Positions 1 through 8,756 of a stretch of DNA of 20,166 bases are shown here, in pieces. Below the pieces are notes generated by a model. It searched no databases, had not been told where the DNA came from, and saw only the letters and a list, made by a program, of their open reading frames with translations. The position numbers and the translations under genes are program-made. Position 1 is the stretch's first letter. Each line of letters starts with the position of its first letter. Where the stretch lies: the NCBI GenBank assembly GCA_003990745.1, contig RBNI01001982.1, positions 1 to 20,166 on the forward strand. The letters run 5' to 3'. The DNA is from Jimgerdemannia flammicorona. Its lineage: Eukaryota; Mucoromycota; Endogonomycetes; Endogonales; Endogonaceae.

Positions 1-67
1 AGATGATTATTCATCAAGTTATTGATGTAAACATTTAATTGTCTAATTTGGAAATCAAAACAATGCC

Positions 68-172
68 GATTCGAATCCGATTCGAATCTGATTCGAATCC
101 ATCCGGATGGGATTCGAATCCCATCCGAGTTGATCCGGATGGGATTCGAATCCATCCGAATCCCATCCGGAT
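68..172. repeat. Array of interleaved short perfect palindromes
   Basis: The 10-bp perfect palindrome GATTCGAATC occurs five times (starts 68, 79, 90, 111, 143), the first three at an exact 11-bp period. The 8-bp palindrome ATCCGGAT is interleaved at 101, 133 and 165. Every unit contains a CpG, while the transposon sequence to the right is almost CpG-free, so this block has escaped or post-dates that decay. It is not coding: the forward and reverse frames are open only because the unit lacks stops. The palindrome resembles a tRNA B-box (GGTTCGANTCC) with one mismatch at an invariant G, but no tRNA fold surrounds it. Confidence 0.85.
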
Positions 173-216
173 TGACTCGTTCGGAGCACTAGTTGGGAGA
201 GGTGGACCTAAGAGTA

Positions 217-917
217 ATGAGTAATGAATATTGGGCACAGATCCTGCAGAGGAATGGTATAGTGATGGCTTTAAAGCCAGAAATCCTTGTGGTATATCTG
301 GAGGAGGAAGGATATGAGGTGGATAAGGAGCAAAAGGCAGAGCTGGCAGATGTTACAGATGAGAGGACTAAATACTACTAGACCAAGCATTATGGATTGC
401 AGCTCTGATAGGAGGCCTATCTGGAGTACTGAAAGGAGTTTGAGGAGAAGGCAGATAGAGAGATAAATGAGCTATTGGCTGAATTGGAGGCTCAGAGGGC
501 TGAAGAGAAGGCAGTGACTGCAGAACATAATCTGGACATAGTATAGGAAGAGATAAACATTGTAAGAGAGTTGCTTTTTATGGTAACCATTACATAGTTC
601 TGGAAGGGTTTTCTGAAAGTTCTGGATATTCTAGAAGACTGTTTTCTTATGGTCAAGATCAATTTCATATAGAGTACATCCTCTACACTTATTGATTCCA
701 AGATCAGATTGATGTCTCAACCAAAGTCCCTTTTTTGGACTAGTTCTGGATGTTTGGGATTTTCCATATTTCAGAAGTTTAAGAAACTAAGACCAGCTTA
801 GTTGAATTGGCATATCACTGCAGACAATACCCAATTAGGAAATTTCATGATAGGGTTAGGAGTGGGATCTAACAGAGAGTAGATTTACTTAAGAGTAGTT
901 TGTGGGTTATTAAATAG
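217..917 (+). pseudogene. Decayed ORF of unknown family, transposon-like
   Basis: A reading frame of about 230 codons can be followed from an ATG at 217 to a TAG at 915-917, with several in-frame stops (first at 379-381) and one frameshift near 550-570. The N-terminal third is acidic. The middle (about 440-560) is rich in Glu, Lys and Ala with regular Leu spacing (for example NELLAELEAQRAEEKAV) and probably forms a coiled coil. After the shift the frame reads through aromatic-rich sequence to a basic C-terminus (KFHDRVRSGI). I do not recognise the family. It could be ORF1 of the LINE that follows on the same strand, since LINE ORF1 proteins often have coiled coils, but the reverse-strand ORF at 1251-2476 lies between them. 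Stops fall where Gln or Arg would fit. Confidence 0.5.
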
Positions 918-1250
918 GTTTATTTGCTATTTATGATATTGCTATACTAGGAGTAGTTTGTGTGAAGAGATATTGTGGGAAAGTATTCAGGAATGTTCTT
1001 GTGTTTTTTGTATGTTTGAGTATGAGATTCTGAGGTCTGGGGGAGGGGGTATTTATACTAGTGAGGGGCTATCTGGACTATACTGAATATAGATATAGCA
1101 CTTAGTGCCTTGCTGAGTCAGAATGCAGTCATGTAGTATAAGTGTGATCTGACATGTCAAAGGATTGTCTGACTGCTGAGTCAGTTCACAGTCATATTAT
1201 ACAAGGCTAATCTAACTATACATACTATGACTGCTAAGCTATCTATAGAT
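918..1250. promoter_or_regulatory. Spacer between convergent ORFs with paired TGAGTCA sites
   Basis: No coding sequence is supported here. The heptamer TGAGTCA, the core of fungal bZIP (Gcn4/Cpc1, AP-1-like) sites, occurs at 1114-1120 and 1177-1183. Both lie in a longer imperfect direct repeat of the form TGCTGAGTCAG, six bases, CAGTCAT. On the reverse strand there is a TATAAATA box near 1050, followed by CA-rich sequence and an AATAAA near 930. That arrangement resembles a promoter plus leader, but no convincing reverse gene follows it. Confidence 0.35.
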
Positions 1251-2476
1251 TTAGATGCTGTCTGGGTATTCTTCAATAATATCACCATCGATGGCATCAT
1301 CTCTGATGAAGTAGTTATCTAGAAAGAGTTGTTTGCAGATTAATTCTCTTTATTTGCTGAGGTAGTAATATATTGGAACTTCATCACTATCACATAGGAT
1401 AGTATCATCTGTCTCATATATTAAGTATAGTGTTAGTGGGCGAAGAAGTGGTACATTGTCTTTGCTTTCATTGGATTCGCTGTTTGTGTACCTTCTATAA
1501 GTTATAGCACTATGAGTCATAGAGTTGTAGTAAGCTGGCAGCTGTAGTTTATATCGCTCATACTCAGTGGTGGAGTGGTTGGTTCGATCTTGAGGGTTGT
1601 CTGAAGGTACAGGTTGTGTTCTCCGGTCTCTCCATTGTAGTTAAAGTAATCAGGAGTGAACACAGGTTGGTATTCATACTAGTGGTCATTATCCCAATAA
1701 GTCTCATATGTGGTTATGAACTATTGTAAGTTCATTGGCAAGATTGGCAGTGTGATCAGGGTTGGCAGAGGTCCTTGGCTTGAGGTCATGTTGGTGTCAG
1801 AGGGATCATTGTCTTCTGCTTTATCTTCATTGAATTGGATTATATCATAGACATCCTTTATTGTATATCTGACTTGCAGCATTTGCAGAATATGGTCATT
1901 GGGGTGCAGGAAGGTTCTATCTGTGGTCTGAACATATTCAAGGTACTTGTGGTTGAGTTCTTATATCATATCATTGATTTGGCCATAGGACAGAGTAGCA
2001 ATCATTTTGCTGATAGTAACTCAGAGATGGGGAATAATAGTGCTATACTCATAAAAGAGTTCTTGGTGTTTATGGGCAATGAGTTTCTGGTGTTGAGACA
2101 TCTGAGTAATGTCTGTATCATGGTGGTGTTCAACCATGTCTTCTAGGAGACAGCCAATCTGATAGTAGCTTGAGATTTGTCTGATTCAGTGGACCTTACT
2201 AAGCATGTTCAGGGCATTTCATTGGGCCTCTACAAAATAGAGGGATGCTAGACTATGGATATTCATAAGGGGCAGAGGGGGTGTGGCTTGGTTGACAATG
2301 GTATTCTAAACATCAGCATGGATGTAGTTATAGATCTCAGTGATTATATTGTGTATGTTCAGAAGTTGTGGTTGTTGTTTGTTTTGGTTCTCTGTTTTGA
2401 TGCATCTCAGTGCTCGATATATATACATTTGGTCCTGATTGGTAAGATTCTGTTTTGTATAAATCTTGTGTTCCAT
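1251..2476 (-). pseudogene. Decayed ORF of unknown family on the reverse strand
   Basis: From an ATG at 2476 a reverse frame of about 400 codons runs to a TAA at 1253-1251. It is broken by about eight TAG/TGA/TAA codons where Gln or Arg would fit, and by one frameshift around 1600-1650. The protein is polar, rich in Asn, Gln, His, Tyr and Asp. Readable stretches include ELFYEYSTIIPHL, RYTIKDVYDIIQFNEDKAE and the C-terminal IDGDIIEEYPDSI. I recognise no domain. The forward frames over the same interval are stop-rich and less protein-like, so the reverse strand is the coding one. The ORF converges on the forward ORF at 217-917 and diverges from the LINE. It could be an accessory gene of a transposon or a nested element. 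Confidence 0.5.
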
Positions 2477-2612
2477 GACTTCATATTGACTCAGTTTTAT
2501 ATGCTGTGACTTCAGTTTGACTCAGCTTTGTGATCATGCAGGTGATTTCCAGATTTGTTTGGAGGTTGCATGTGATTTCAGTGGCTTGTTCAGCAGGTGA
2601 CATGTGATTTCC
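2476..2612. repeat. Five ~31-bp-spaced repeats between divergent ORFs
   Basis: The octamer TGAYTTCM occurs at 2476, 2507, 2543, 2573 and 2605 (spacings 31, 36, 30, 32). The first two copies are part of a longer unit that also contains TGACTCA at 2487-2493 and 2518-2524. The last three share an ATGTGATTTC-like core. They fill most of the 208 bp between the reverse ORF start (2476) and the LINE endonuclease ORF start (2684). On the reverse strand a TATAAAAC lies just upstream of the ATG. A divergent promoter or a set of protein-binding iterons is inferred. Confidence 0.5.
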
Positions 2613-2683
2613 ATAGCTTGGAGGTGGTGCACTTATAAACGTGAAGCAGTAGAGCTGGACTTGATAATATACCATATTTCATT

Positions 2684-5600
2684 ATGAATAATATAATTAA
2701 TATTTTTTCTTTGAATGTGAATAGACTGCAGGGTACTTCTCAATGTAGGAACATTTTTACTTGGCTGAAGAGATTGGAGGCTGATCTCTTCCTCTTGTAG
2801 AATATCAGGTGTGAGAATGATTTGGATAGGCTGGAATGGGGAGGTGAGGCAGTTTGGAAGGGCAAGGTTGGGATTCTGGTCTGGGAAGGCAGAGGAGAGA
2901 TACAGGATATAAGAAGCTGGAGAGATAGATTGGTCTGGGGAGAGTAGATACATACAGATTGAGAGCCAGTCATGGTGGGCTCCTGTTACTATCTTGCTAT
3001 ATGAGGTAAGTGTGTGAATTGGATGAAGGGTCTCCAGAAGAGTGGGGTCCTTATAGAGACTGGGGTGGATATGCTTGGTGGAGACTTCAATATGGTCCAG
3101 AATGTACTGATGGATAGAACAGATGGTGGATAGGGAGCTGAGAGTAAGAGTGAAGGGCTGGCAGTATAGAAGGAAGTGGAAAGGCTAAGTGCTCTAGTAG
3201 ATACTGGTAGGGAGAGTTGGGGGGATAGGAGAGTATATACACATTGGACAGGAGGCCTGGGGATGAGGATTGACTGAATTTTGACAGCTAGCTACTGGGG
3301 TGTAGATGTTTGGAAGTCGCTAGAGGTGGAATAGTATCTATGGTCAGATTATTAGGGGCTGTTAGGACAGGGGCACTTTGGGGGAAGTGGGGATGGGCCT
3401 GGACATGGGCACCTCAATTCCTCTTTATTAGATGATAGGATCCAGTGAGATGAGTGGGCTGAAGACATTCAACTGAGGGTAGAGAGCTGGAGGCAGGAAG
3501 GTATCCCAGTTGGTGTTCAGTAGATGAGGATGAAAGAGATGACCAGGGTCTACTGGAGTGAGGCTGGCAAGGAGACTGGGAAGCAGAGGAGACAATGGGT
3601 GAGATGGGCTTCTGTTAGACTGACTAAACTCTTGGAGGATTGGGCAGAGCTAGCGACATTGGAGGAGAAGAGGATTGGAGATTAATGAGGGCAAAAATAG
3701 AGTTTGGGGAATTACAATAAGTGTTGCGAGAAGAGGAGGAGGCAAGGATGCAGAGCTTGGCAGCACAGCTTTGTTGGCAGGGTTTAGAGGAAGAGAAGAG
3801 GCCCTCAAAGTATCTCATGAGGGCCCTTCAGGTAAGAAGGGTATAGCAAAGATGGGAGGAGGTACTTAACTCTGATGGTGTACTGGTGCATGGTATACAA
3901 GACATTCTTGGGTTATTAAAGAGATAATAGAGTGAATTGTAGAGTGAGGAGGAGAGTGGGGCTGATGCTGCTACCATTGACTGGGCATTGGAGGATTGAC
4001 ACTCCCCATAAGTGGAGGGGCTGGGTGACTTGGTGTTGCCAGTACAAGAGGAAGAGATCTACTAGATTTTTGCTGTGACAATGCCAGGTATAGTACCTGG
4101 GGAGGATGGTCTACTCTGAGACTTCTGGAAGAAGATGGTGGAAGTCTCAGGAGTACTGGGTGAGATAATGGTATTGTGCGATTTTATAATACAGACAGAG
4201 AGATGGGTGGGGGAGCAAGATCAGGGGCTGGTGATATTGCTTTATAAGAACAAAGGAAGGCAAGAGGACTGGAAGAACTGGCAGTCGATTATACTGCTGG
4301 ACATAGACAGAAAGTTAGTAACTAAGGTAGTGGTCACAAGGACAAGGCTACAGAAGATGGCCCAGCAAGTCTTGGGTATTGAGCAGTAGGGCTTTATAGG
4401 AGGCCAGCTCATTAGAGATGGTACAGCCTGGGTATATAGAGTTATTGAAGGGGTACAAGCTTGTGGACTGGATGGGTGACTGATCTTCTTGGACCAGGAG
4501 AAGGCTTATGACTGGGTGTAATGAGTCTGGCTAGCAAAAGTATTGAATAGGACTGGGGTACCACACCAGTTCCAGTCAGCAATGATCAGTTTACTGAAAG
4601 GAAGTAGGGCTACACTCATATGTAATAGACATAAGGGGTATCATTTCTCCTAGACTATAAAAAAAAAAAAAAGGTATCATTTCTCCTAAGTAGGGGTGTG
4701 CTCCAGGGGGACCCACTGTCCCCCATTCTGTATGCTCTTTTCCTGGAACCCCTAATAGACAGAATCAGATAAAAGATAGTGGGGCTTTCTGTCTTTGGAA
4801 TTGGGTGGAAAGTTGGGGCCTTTGCAGATGATATGGTGGTTGGTCTGAGATCAATTACTGATATTGAAGAGCTCAAGAAGACAGTGGAGTGGTATAAGAA
4901 GAACTCTGGGGCTAAACTCAATTGGTACAAGTATGAAACTATAGTGTTAGGCAATGGTCTGGTGAGAGGGAATATTATTGGAACAATCATCTCTACTGAT
5001 GAGATAGTGCAGTACTTGGGTATTTATTTGTCAGTATATGGGTCAGTCTTATCCAGACTTTGGTGGGAGCAGAGGGTTGGAATTTGGGGAGAGGCCCTGC
5101 AGAGTTGGGGGGGTCACTACTGTCTCTAGCAGAGTGTGTCTTGATTTTGAACATCTATTGGCTACCAAAGTTGTGGTATCTGGCTTATTATCTGAACTTC
5201 CCAGTATAGGTGGTAAAGAGATTGACGAAGCTGACCAAGGGGTGGATCTGGGCTAGAAGAAAGAGTCAGATCAGTTGGGAGGTCTTATCCTTACCAGTGG
5301 CAAGAGGAGGACTTGGGCTGGTTGACTTTCCAAAGAGATTATACTGCTTAAGAGCATGGTGGTTAAAGAGAGCAGTGGAGTTGAGAGAGGGTGGTTGGGT
5401 CCCTCTATTGCAGAAGGTCTGGAAGATAAGGTCCTCACTAAGAGGCTTGACAGGAGATCTCCTATCATTAGTTGGGCTTCAGAACACTGCACAATTGCAT
5501 TACAAAGGCTTCTGGTAAGAGGTAGCAGAGAGGGCATATTGCATTGTAATTTATTGATAAGGGAATAAAGGAGAGATGGCTTGGGACCTAATGATATAGA

Positions 5601-6420
5601 GATGGGGCTGAGTGTTGCTGAGAGACATTCTCTTAATTGAGTTTGACATTAGTGATGGGATAGAATACCAAAAGGGACCAGGTCAGGATTTGTGGCCTAG
5701 TAGATTGTAGAGAGTAGATATTAGTAAAGAGTGGAACTGGCATAGCATCTGGGCCTAGAGTGTTGAGGTGAGGAGGTGGATGCCACTGAAGTACTAGGTG
5801 GTCTGGTGGTACATGCTAAGGAAGAATGTAATGCTCAACTTCTGCTTGGGTCACCTCATCAAGGGGAGTTACTTCGACTATAAGGATTGCAACAATGTAG
5901 GGCAGGAAGGGAGATTTGTGCAGATACCTGAACATTGGCTAGGAGAGTGTGAGGTACTTAGTAACTTTTGGCAGGCTGTTGGAGATTGTTTGGGGGTAGT
6001 GTATAGGGGAGATGGTACATAGGATCAGTGGGAGGATTTGAGAGATAGACTGGTGGGGGGAGTGAGAAAGAAGTGGCTTACCTTAGGCTGGGTTTTGGCA
6101 ATTTGGGTGGAGCTGGCCAGCCACTGGTTATTTGTTTTTGAGGATGAGAGGAGACTGGGCTTGGGGGACCAGCTGCTGCATTGGCATAGACTTATGGAAG
6201 ACACCTTGACAGGCTGATGGCTTGGTTGGGGGTTGCAGAGTGGTCAAAGGCATTGCTTAGTAGAGAAAATCTGTAAGTAGAGTGGGGGGAGGGTTGGAGT
6301 GGTAGGTGAGAAAGTAGTCTTTATTTATGATGATGTGGAGAGAGGCTCCCCTATGGGGATTGGGTAGTGGGAGGTGATAAAACTTATTAATAGACTGGTA
6401 ATAAATGGCAAAGTCCAAGT
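2684..6420 (+). pseudogene. LINE ORF2: endonuclease and reverse transcriptase
   Basis: The start at ATG 2684 opens an exonuclease/endonuclease/phosphatase fold (INIFSLNVN, then LFLL-stop-NIRCE where QE-type sequence is expected). A GGDFNM motif follows near 3080. RT motifs are GFIGGQLIRDG (~4390), LIFLDQEKAYDWV (~4485), QGDPLSPILYALFLEPL (~4705) and AFADDMVVGL, with the catalytic FADD at 4821-4832 intact. A stretch at about 5888-5970 (Cys at 5888, HWLGEC, then NFW) matches the zinc-binding region near the C-terminus of some LINE proteins. The product would nick target DNA and copy element RNA by target-primed reverse transcription. Dozens of TAG/TAA/TGA codons, several frameshifts and a small insertion at 4653 make it non-functional. 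Confidence 0.88.
4637..4688 (+). mobile_element. 20-bp LINE 3'-end insertion with 16-bp target duplication
   Basis: The 16-bp sequence GGTATCATTTCTCCTA occurs at 4637-4652 and again, identically, at 4673-4688. Between them lie 20 bp (4653-4672) reading GACTAT followed by 14 A. The host LINE ends in exactly GACTAT followed by poly-A at 6421 onward. The simplest reading is a target-primed insertion truncated at its 5' end to six or seven element-derived bases plus tail. It lies in the RT coding region just before the QGDPLSP motif and adds 36 bp in total, a multiple of three. Confidence 0.85.
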
Positions 6421-6423
6421 GAC

Positions 6424-6426
<3 letters not shown>

Positions 6427-6489
<63 letters not shown>
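6427..6489 (+). repeat. Uninterrupted 63-A tail of the LINE
   Basis: Sixty-three consecutive A follow the LINE 3' end (GACTAT) and join directly to CpG-normal sequence at 6490. This marks the 3' boundary of the insertion. The purity of the tail contrasts with the heavy point mutation of the coding region. Confidence 0.95.
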
Positions 6490-6491
<2 letters not shown>

Positions 6492-6660
6492 TAGCCCCTC
6501 CAAGCTTACAGACGTCCCAACCGCACTGGAGATTTAGCACAGGCTCGCCTTTTGGGAAGATCTTGTTCACGTGGTCAGGAATAACAGTGTTAACTAATAC
6601 CCAGGGATAACCTGCCGATACGTGCACGTCGTCGCGGAACTGCCAAAGCAAAAATCCTCC
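6490..6660 (-). pseudogene. Possible gene fragment cut by the LINE
   Basis: Immediately beyond the LINE tail a reverse frame of about 55 codons is open and protein-like (LLWQFRDDVHVSAGYPWVLV, then PKGEPVLNLQCGWDVCKLGG). It then runs into the antisense of the poly-A tail, where it would read poly-Phe. No start codon is secure (an in-frame TTG near 6651), and I cannot name the protein. It may be an internal exon of a host gene interrupted by the LINE, or a chance open frame. CpG content here is normal, unlike the LINE. Confidence 0.25.
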
Positions 6661-7495
6661 ACGGAAAGCAATACTGGATCTGCTCTACCGCCTTCCGTGC
6701 CAGTGTTATTTGGTATATATATAATTATGTAAAATTGAATATTTAGCTGACGGCTGATACATGAATTGTGCTTCGCGCGAGTCGCGATATGCTTTCCAAT
6801 TTGGCAAGCTCCTTTTTGGACACGAGGAAATCGACCGTTGGGTGACCAGAGCCACAGGAAGAGGCCGTCGGATATCTGGGAAGAGTATCAATTAATGGAT
6901 AAGTTAAAAAAAAAAAAAACGCTTGCGAATTTGCGCAACTGAAATGACATAATTATATAATTAGTATAGTTAATTATATAGCCGGCCAAGTGGACCCTTG
7001 AGACGTCTCACCTCTGAACCAGCCCACGTATAAGCGAAACATGGCTGAGTGTCAGTGAGAAACGCAAGTGCAATGTATAGAGAAAGACAGGTGAAACGTA
7101 TTCCGAATTACGGCGTTAAAGGAAGTGTGTCGAAATCCTGCATGAAAGGAGAAATACAGCGTAGAATGAAGGCTTTTGTTTGTCGGACATCGGCATTGAC
7201 GTGTGATCCCGCATGGAGTTCCGACTGCATGCATACTGCTACCGTACCGTACCGCACCTTTGCAAGGTGACCGATGCAAGCGCCAGCTGTCTTCCAGCAG
7301 TGCAGCTTCCCGTTTTGCCCCTCATTTTAGAAAAGCATGACAGCATCCGCGGGGTCAAAAGGGGCGGCGTGCATAAATGGTCCTTGGCATGGAATGTGCC
7401 GACATATTGTCAAACGGTTTGGACGGGCATGCACACGTCGCCACTGATGCACGAGTGTTTAGTGCATGTCTACAAAATTGCTAGGAGTGTTCGGT
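6661..7495. other. Interval without a supported gene
   Basis: Short open frames occur on both strands, but none shows a domain, a convincing start or splice structure. There is an A14 run near 6906-6919 and an AT-rich stretch near 6945-6980 (TAATTATATAATTAG). The right part presumably carries the upstream regulatory region of the BTB gene. Confidence 0.5.
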
Positions 7496-7500
7496 AATCG

Positions 7501-7511
7501 CTATATAAACC
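7501..7511 (+). promoter_or_regulatory. TATA box of the BTB gene
   Basis: CTATATAAACC lies 58-68 bp upstream of the BTB start codon and is followed by a pyrimidine- and CA-rich leader. That is the usual make-up of a fungal core promoter and short 5' UTR. Transcription would be expected to begin about 25-35 bp downstream, near 7530-7545. Confidence 0.65.
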
Positions 7512-7530
7512 TTCTCATCTCCAACATCGT

Positions 7531-7569
7531 ATGACATCCCATCTCCACACACACTCACTCGCAGCCTAA
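7531..7569 (+). CDS. Upstream ORF of 12 codons overlapping the BTB start
   Basis: ATG at 7531 opens a 12-residue frame (MTSHLHTHSLAA). Its TAA at 7567-7569 shares one base with the BTB ATG at 7569, giving TAATG. If it lies within the transcript, ribosomes would terminate exactly at the main start, an arrangement compatible with reinitiation or translational control. The TATA box places the likely transcription start very close to 7531, so some or all transcripts may lack this ATG. Confidence 0.4.
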   Translation: MTSHLHTHSLAA

Positions 7570-8693
7570 TGTTACAACGCAACCTCACACACTACTACGC
7601 CGATGGAAACGTTATCCTTTGCACAGGATCCCACCACTTCCAAGTCCATGGCAGCATCCTCAGCCTCTCTTCCAATTTCTTCGCCCATCTCCTAAGCGGC
7701 TCACGTAGCTTGGAGACCGGCACAGTGTACCCTTGTCCTCACGACGTACCTACGCAAAAGACCGAAACTGGCGCAGACGTCGTCATGAGCATTTATCTCT
7801 CAGGCAAGGACCCCAAGGCAGTTGAACTGCTCCTTTCGGCGTTGTATCTACACACGGAGTTGGAGATCACCTGGGACAATGTCGACCCTATCCTGAAACT
7901 GGCTGACGAGTATGAGATCCTCAGAATCGTGGCCAAGTGTGACCAGTTGTTGCGCAGATATATTGGAGAGAAGGCGCTGGAGGTGCTCGTGCTAGCTGAC
8001 AAGTACCGTCTTCCCAACACCTACAAGGTCTCGTCTTCTCTGGTGCTTCATGATTACGCGAAGACCAGCAAGAGACCCGAGTACAAACGCCTGAGCCTGG
8101 AGACGCGCGTCGAGCTTCAGGCGGCTCGTTTGCGTTACTTGGACGGGGTGGAAGCTCTTTCGCAGGAAACTGGATGGAGGGTCGATGGGGTTCAGGAAAT
8201 GTGCTCCAAAGCTCAGTTCTATTCTTTCCAGAACCATAGAGGCCGGGCGACCACATCGAGTCCATCTGTCGACCACATGATCGAGGAGCCCTATATCCAC
8301 GAATATTACGAAACATCTTTCCATGGATTCGTCACAGAAGCACCGAATCCACCGTTCGAAGAATGCGATCTCCACATGCTCCAATTAAGTGAAACGGCGG
8401 TTAATTTGAATAGTTGGTCCGGCAACCTATTTGAGAGCCGTGCTCGTGAATTATACGAGGACGATAGCCAAAGAAGCGCGGGAATCACCTGGACTACGTT
8501 GCACGTCGGGGAGGAGTTCCCAAAAGTGCCGTGCAGATCTTGCCACGATTCAACTGGATGCACGCAAGCCAGAGATCGACGTATACAGGAGGCATTAGGA
8601 GTGTCCGATAGACCGGTGACCATCGGCGATATGCAATATTTTTTGTTCATTGAGCTCCCTGTTAAGGAGGGTAAATATTCTGATTTGTATTAG
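7569..8693 (+). CDS. BTB/POZ domain protein
   Basis: An uninterrupted 374-codon frame with no sign of introns. Residues about 8-140 form a BTB/POZ fold: the opening DGNVILCTGSHHFQVHGSIL, then SLSSNFFAHLL, the helical ELLLSALYLHTELEITWDNV and LKLADEYEILRIVAKCDQLL. A second helical stretch (EALEVLVLADKYRLPNTYKV, about 136-155) resembles the start of a BACK-like region. The last 150 residues are acidic and match nothing I recognise; they carry three Cys in VPCRSCHDSTGC. BTB domains dimerise, and many act as Cullin-3 substrate adaptors, but in fungi a large expanded family has no assigned role, so function here is inferred only as protein-protein interaction. The ATG at 7569 follows a TATA box by about 60 bp; the stop is TAG. 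Confidence 0.88.
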   Translation: MLQRNLTHYYADGNVILCTGSHHFQVHGSILSLSSNFFAHLLSGSRSLETGTVYPCPHDVPTQKTETGADVVMSIYLSGKDPKAVELLLSALYLHTELEITWDNVDPILKLADEYEILRIVAKCDQLLRRYIGEKALEVLVLADKYRLPNTYKVSSSLVLHDYAKTSKRPEYKRLSLETRVELQAARLRYLDGVEALSQETGWRVDGVQEMCSKAQFYSFQNHRGRATTSSPSVDHMIEEPYIHEYYETSFHGFVTEAPNPPFEECDLHMLQLSETAVNLNSWSGNLFESRARELYEDDSQRSAGITWTTLHVGEEFPKVPCRSCHDSTGCTQARDRRIQEALGVSDRPVTIGDMQYFLFIELPVKEGKYSDLY

Positions 8694-8756
8694 AATTTAT
8701 ATATACATTCCCGATTCCCGATTCCATCGCGACTCTTGTCATGTTACTCTCTCTGT

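Larger units (their letters stand above)
2684..6489 (+). mobile_element. LINE (non-LTR retrotransposon), decayed, 3' end complete
   Basis: An APE-type endonuclease, a reverse transcriptase with an FADD box and a C-terminal zinc-binding-like region lie in the usual order and end in a long poly-A tail. That defines a forward-strand LINE. The RT reads like the fungal LINE RTs with LDQEKAYD, QGDPLSPILYALFLEPL and FADD motifs. I see no RNase H domain. The 5' end is uncertain: the given start is the endonuclease ATG, and the forward ORF at 217 may be its ORF1. No target-site duplication matching the sequence after the tail (from 6490) was found upstream, so the true 5' end may lie outside the window. 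CpG is strongly depleted throughout. Confidence 0.9.

Noticed and set aside
68..172. tRNA genes suggested by B-box-like GATTCGAATC
   Set aside because: No A-box, anticodon arm or acceptor stem; the invariant G before TTC is A, so a T-arm would be mispaired.
492..767. Reverse ORF beginning MENPKHPEL at 767
   Set aside because: Antisense to the more continuous forward coding frame; its Ser/Leu-rich C-terminal part is the complement of a Glu/Lys coiled coil.
640..1250. Reverse-strand LTR (TATA box near 1050, AATAAA near 930, TGTTAGATCCC near 877)
   Set aside because: No second copy, no matching terminal repeats and no clear primer site; the forward strand from 570 to 917 is more convincingly coding.
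6374..6610. Poly-Lys and poly-Phe open frames across the LINE tail
   Set aside because: Produced by the 63-A run; no biological reading frame.
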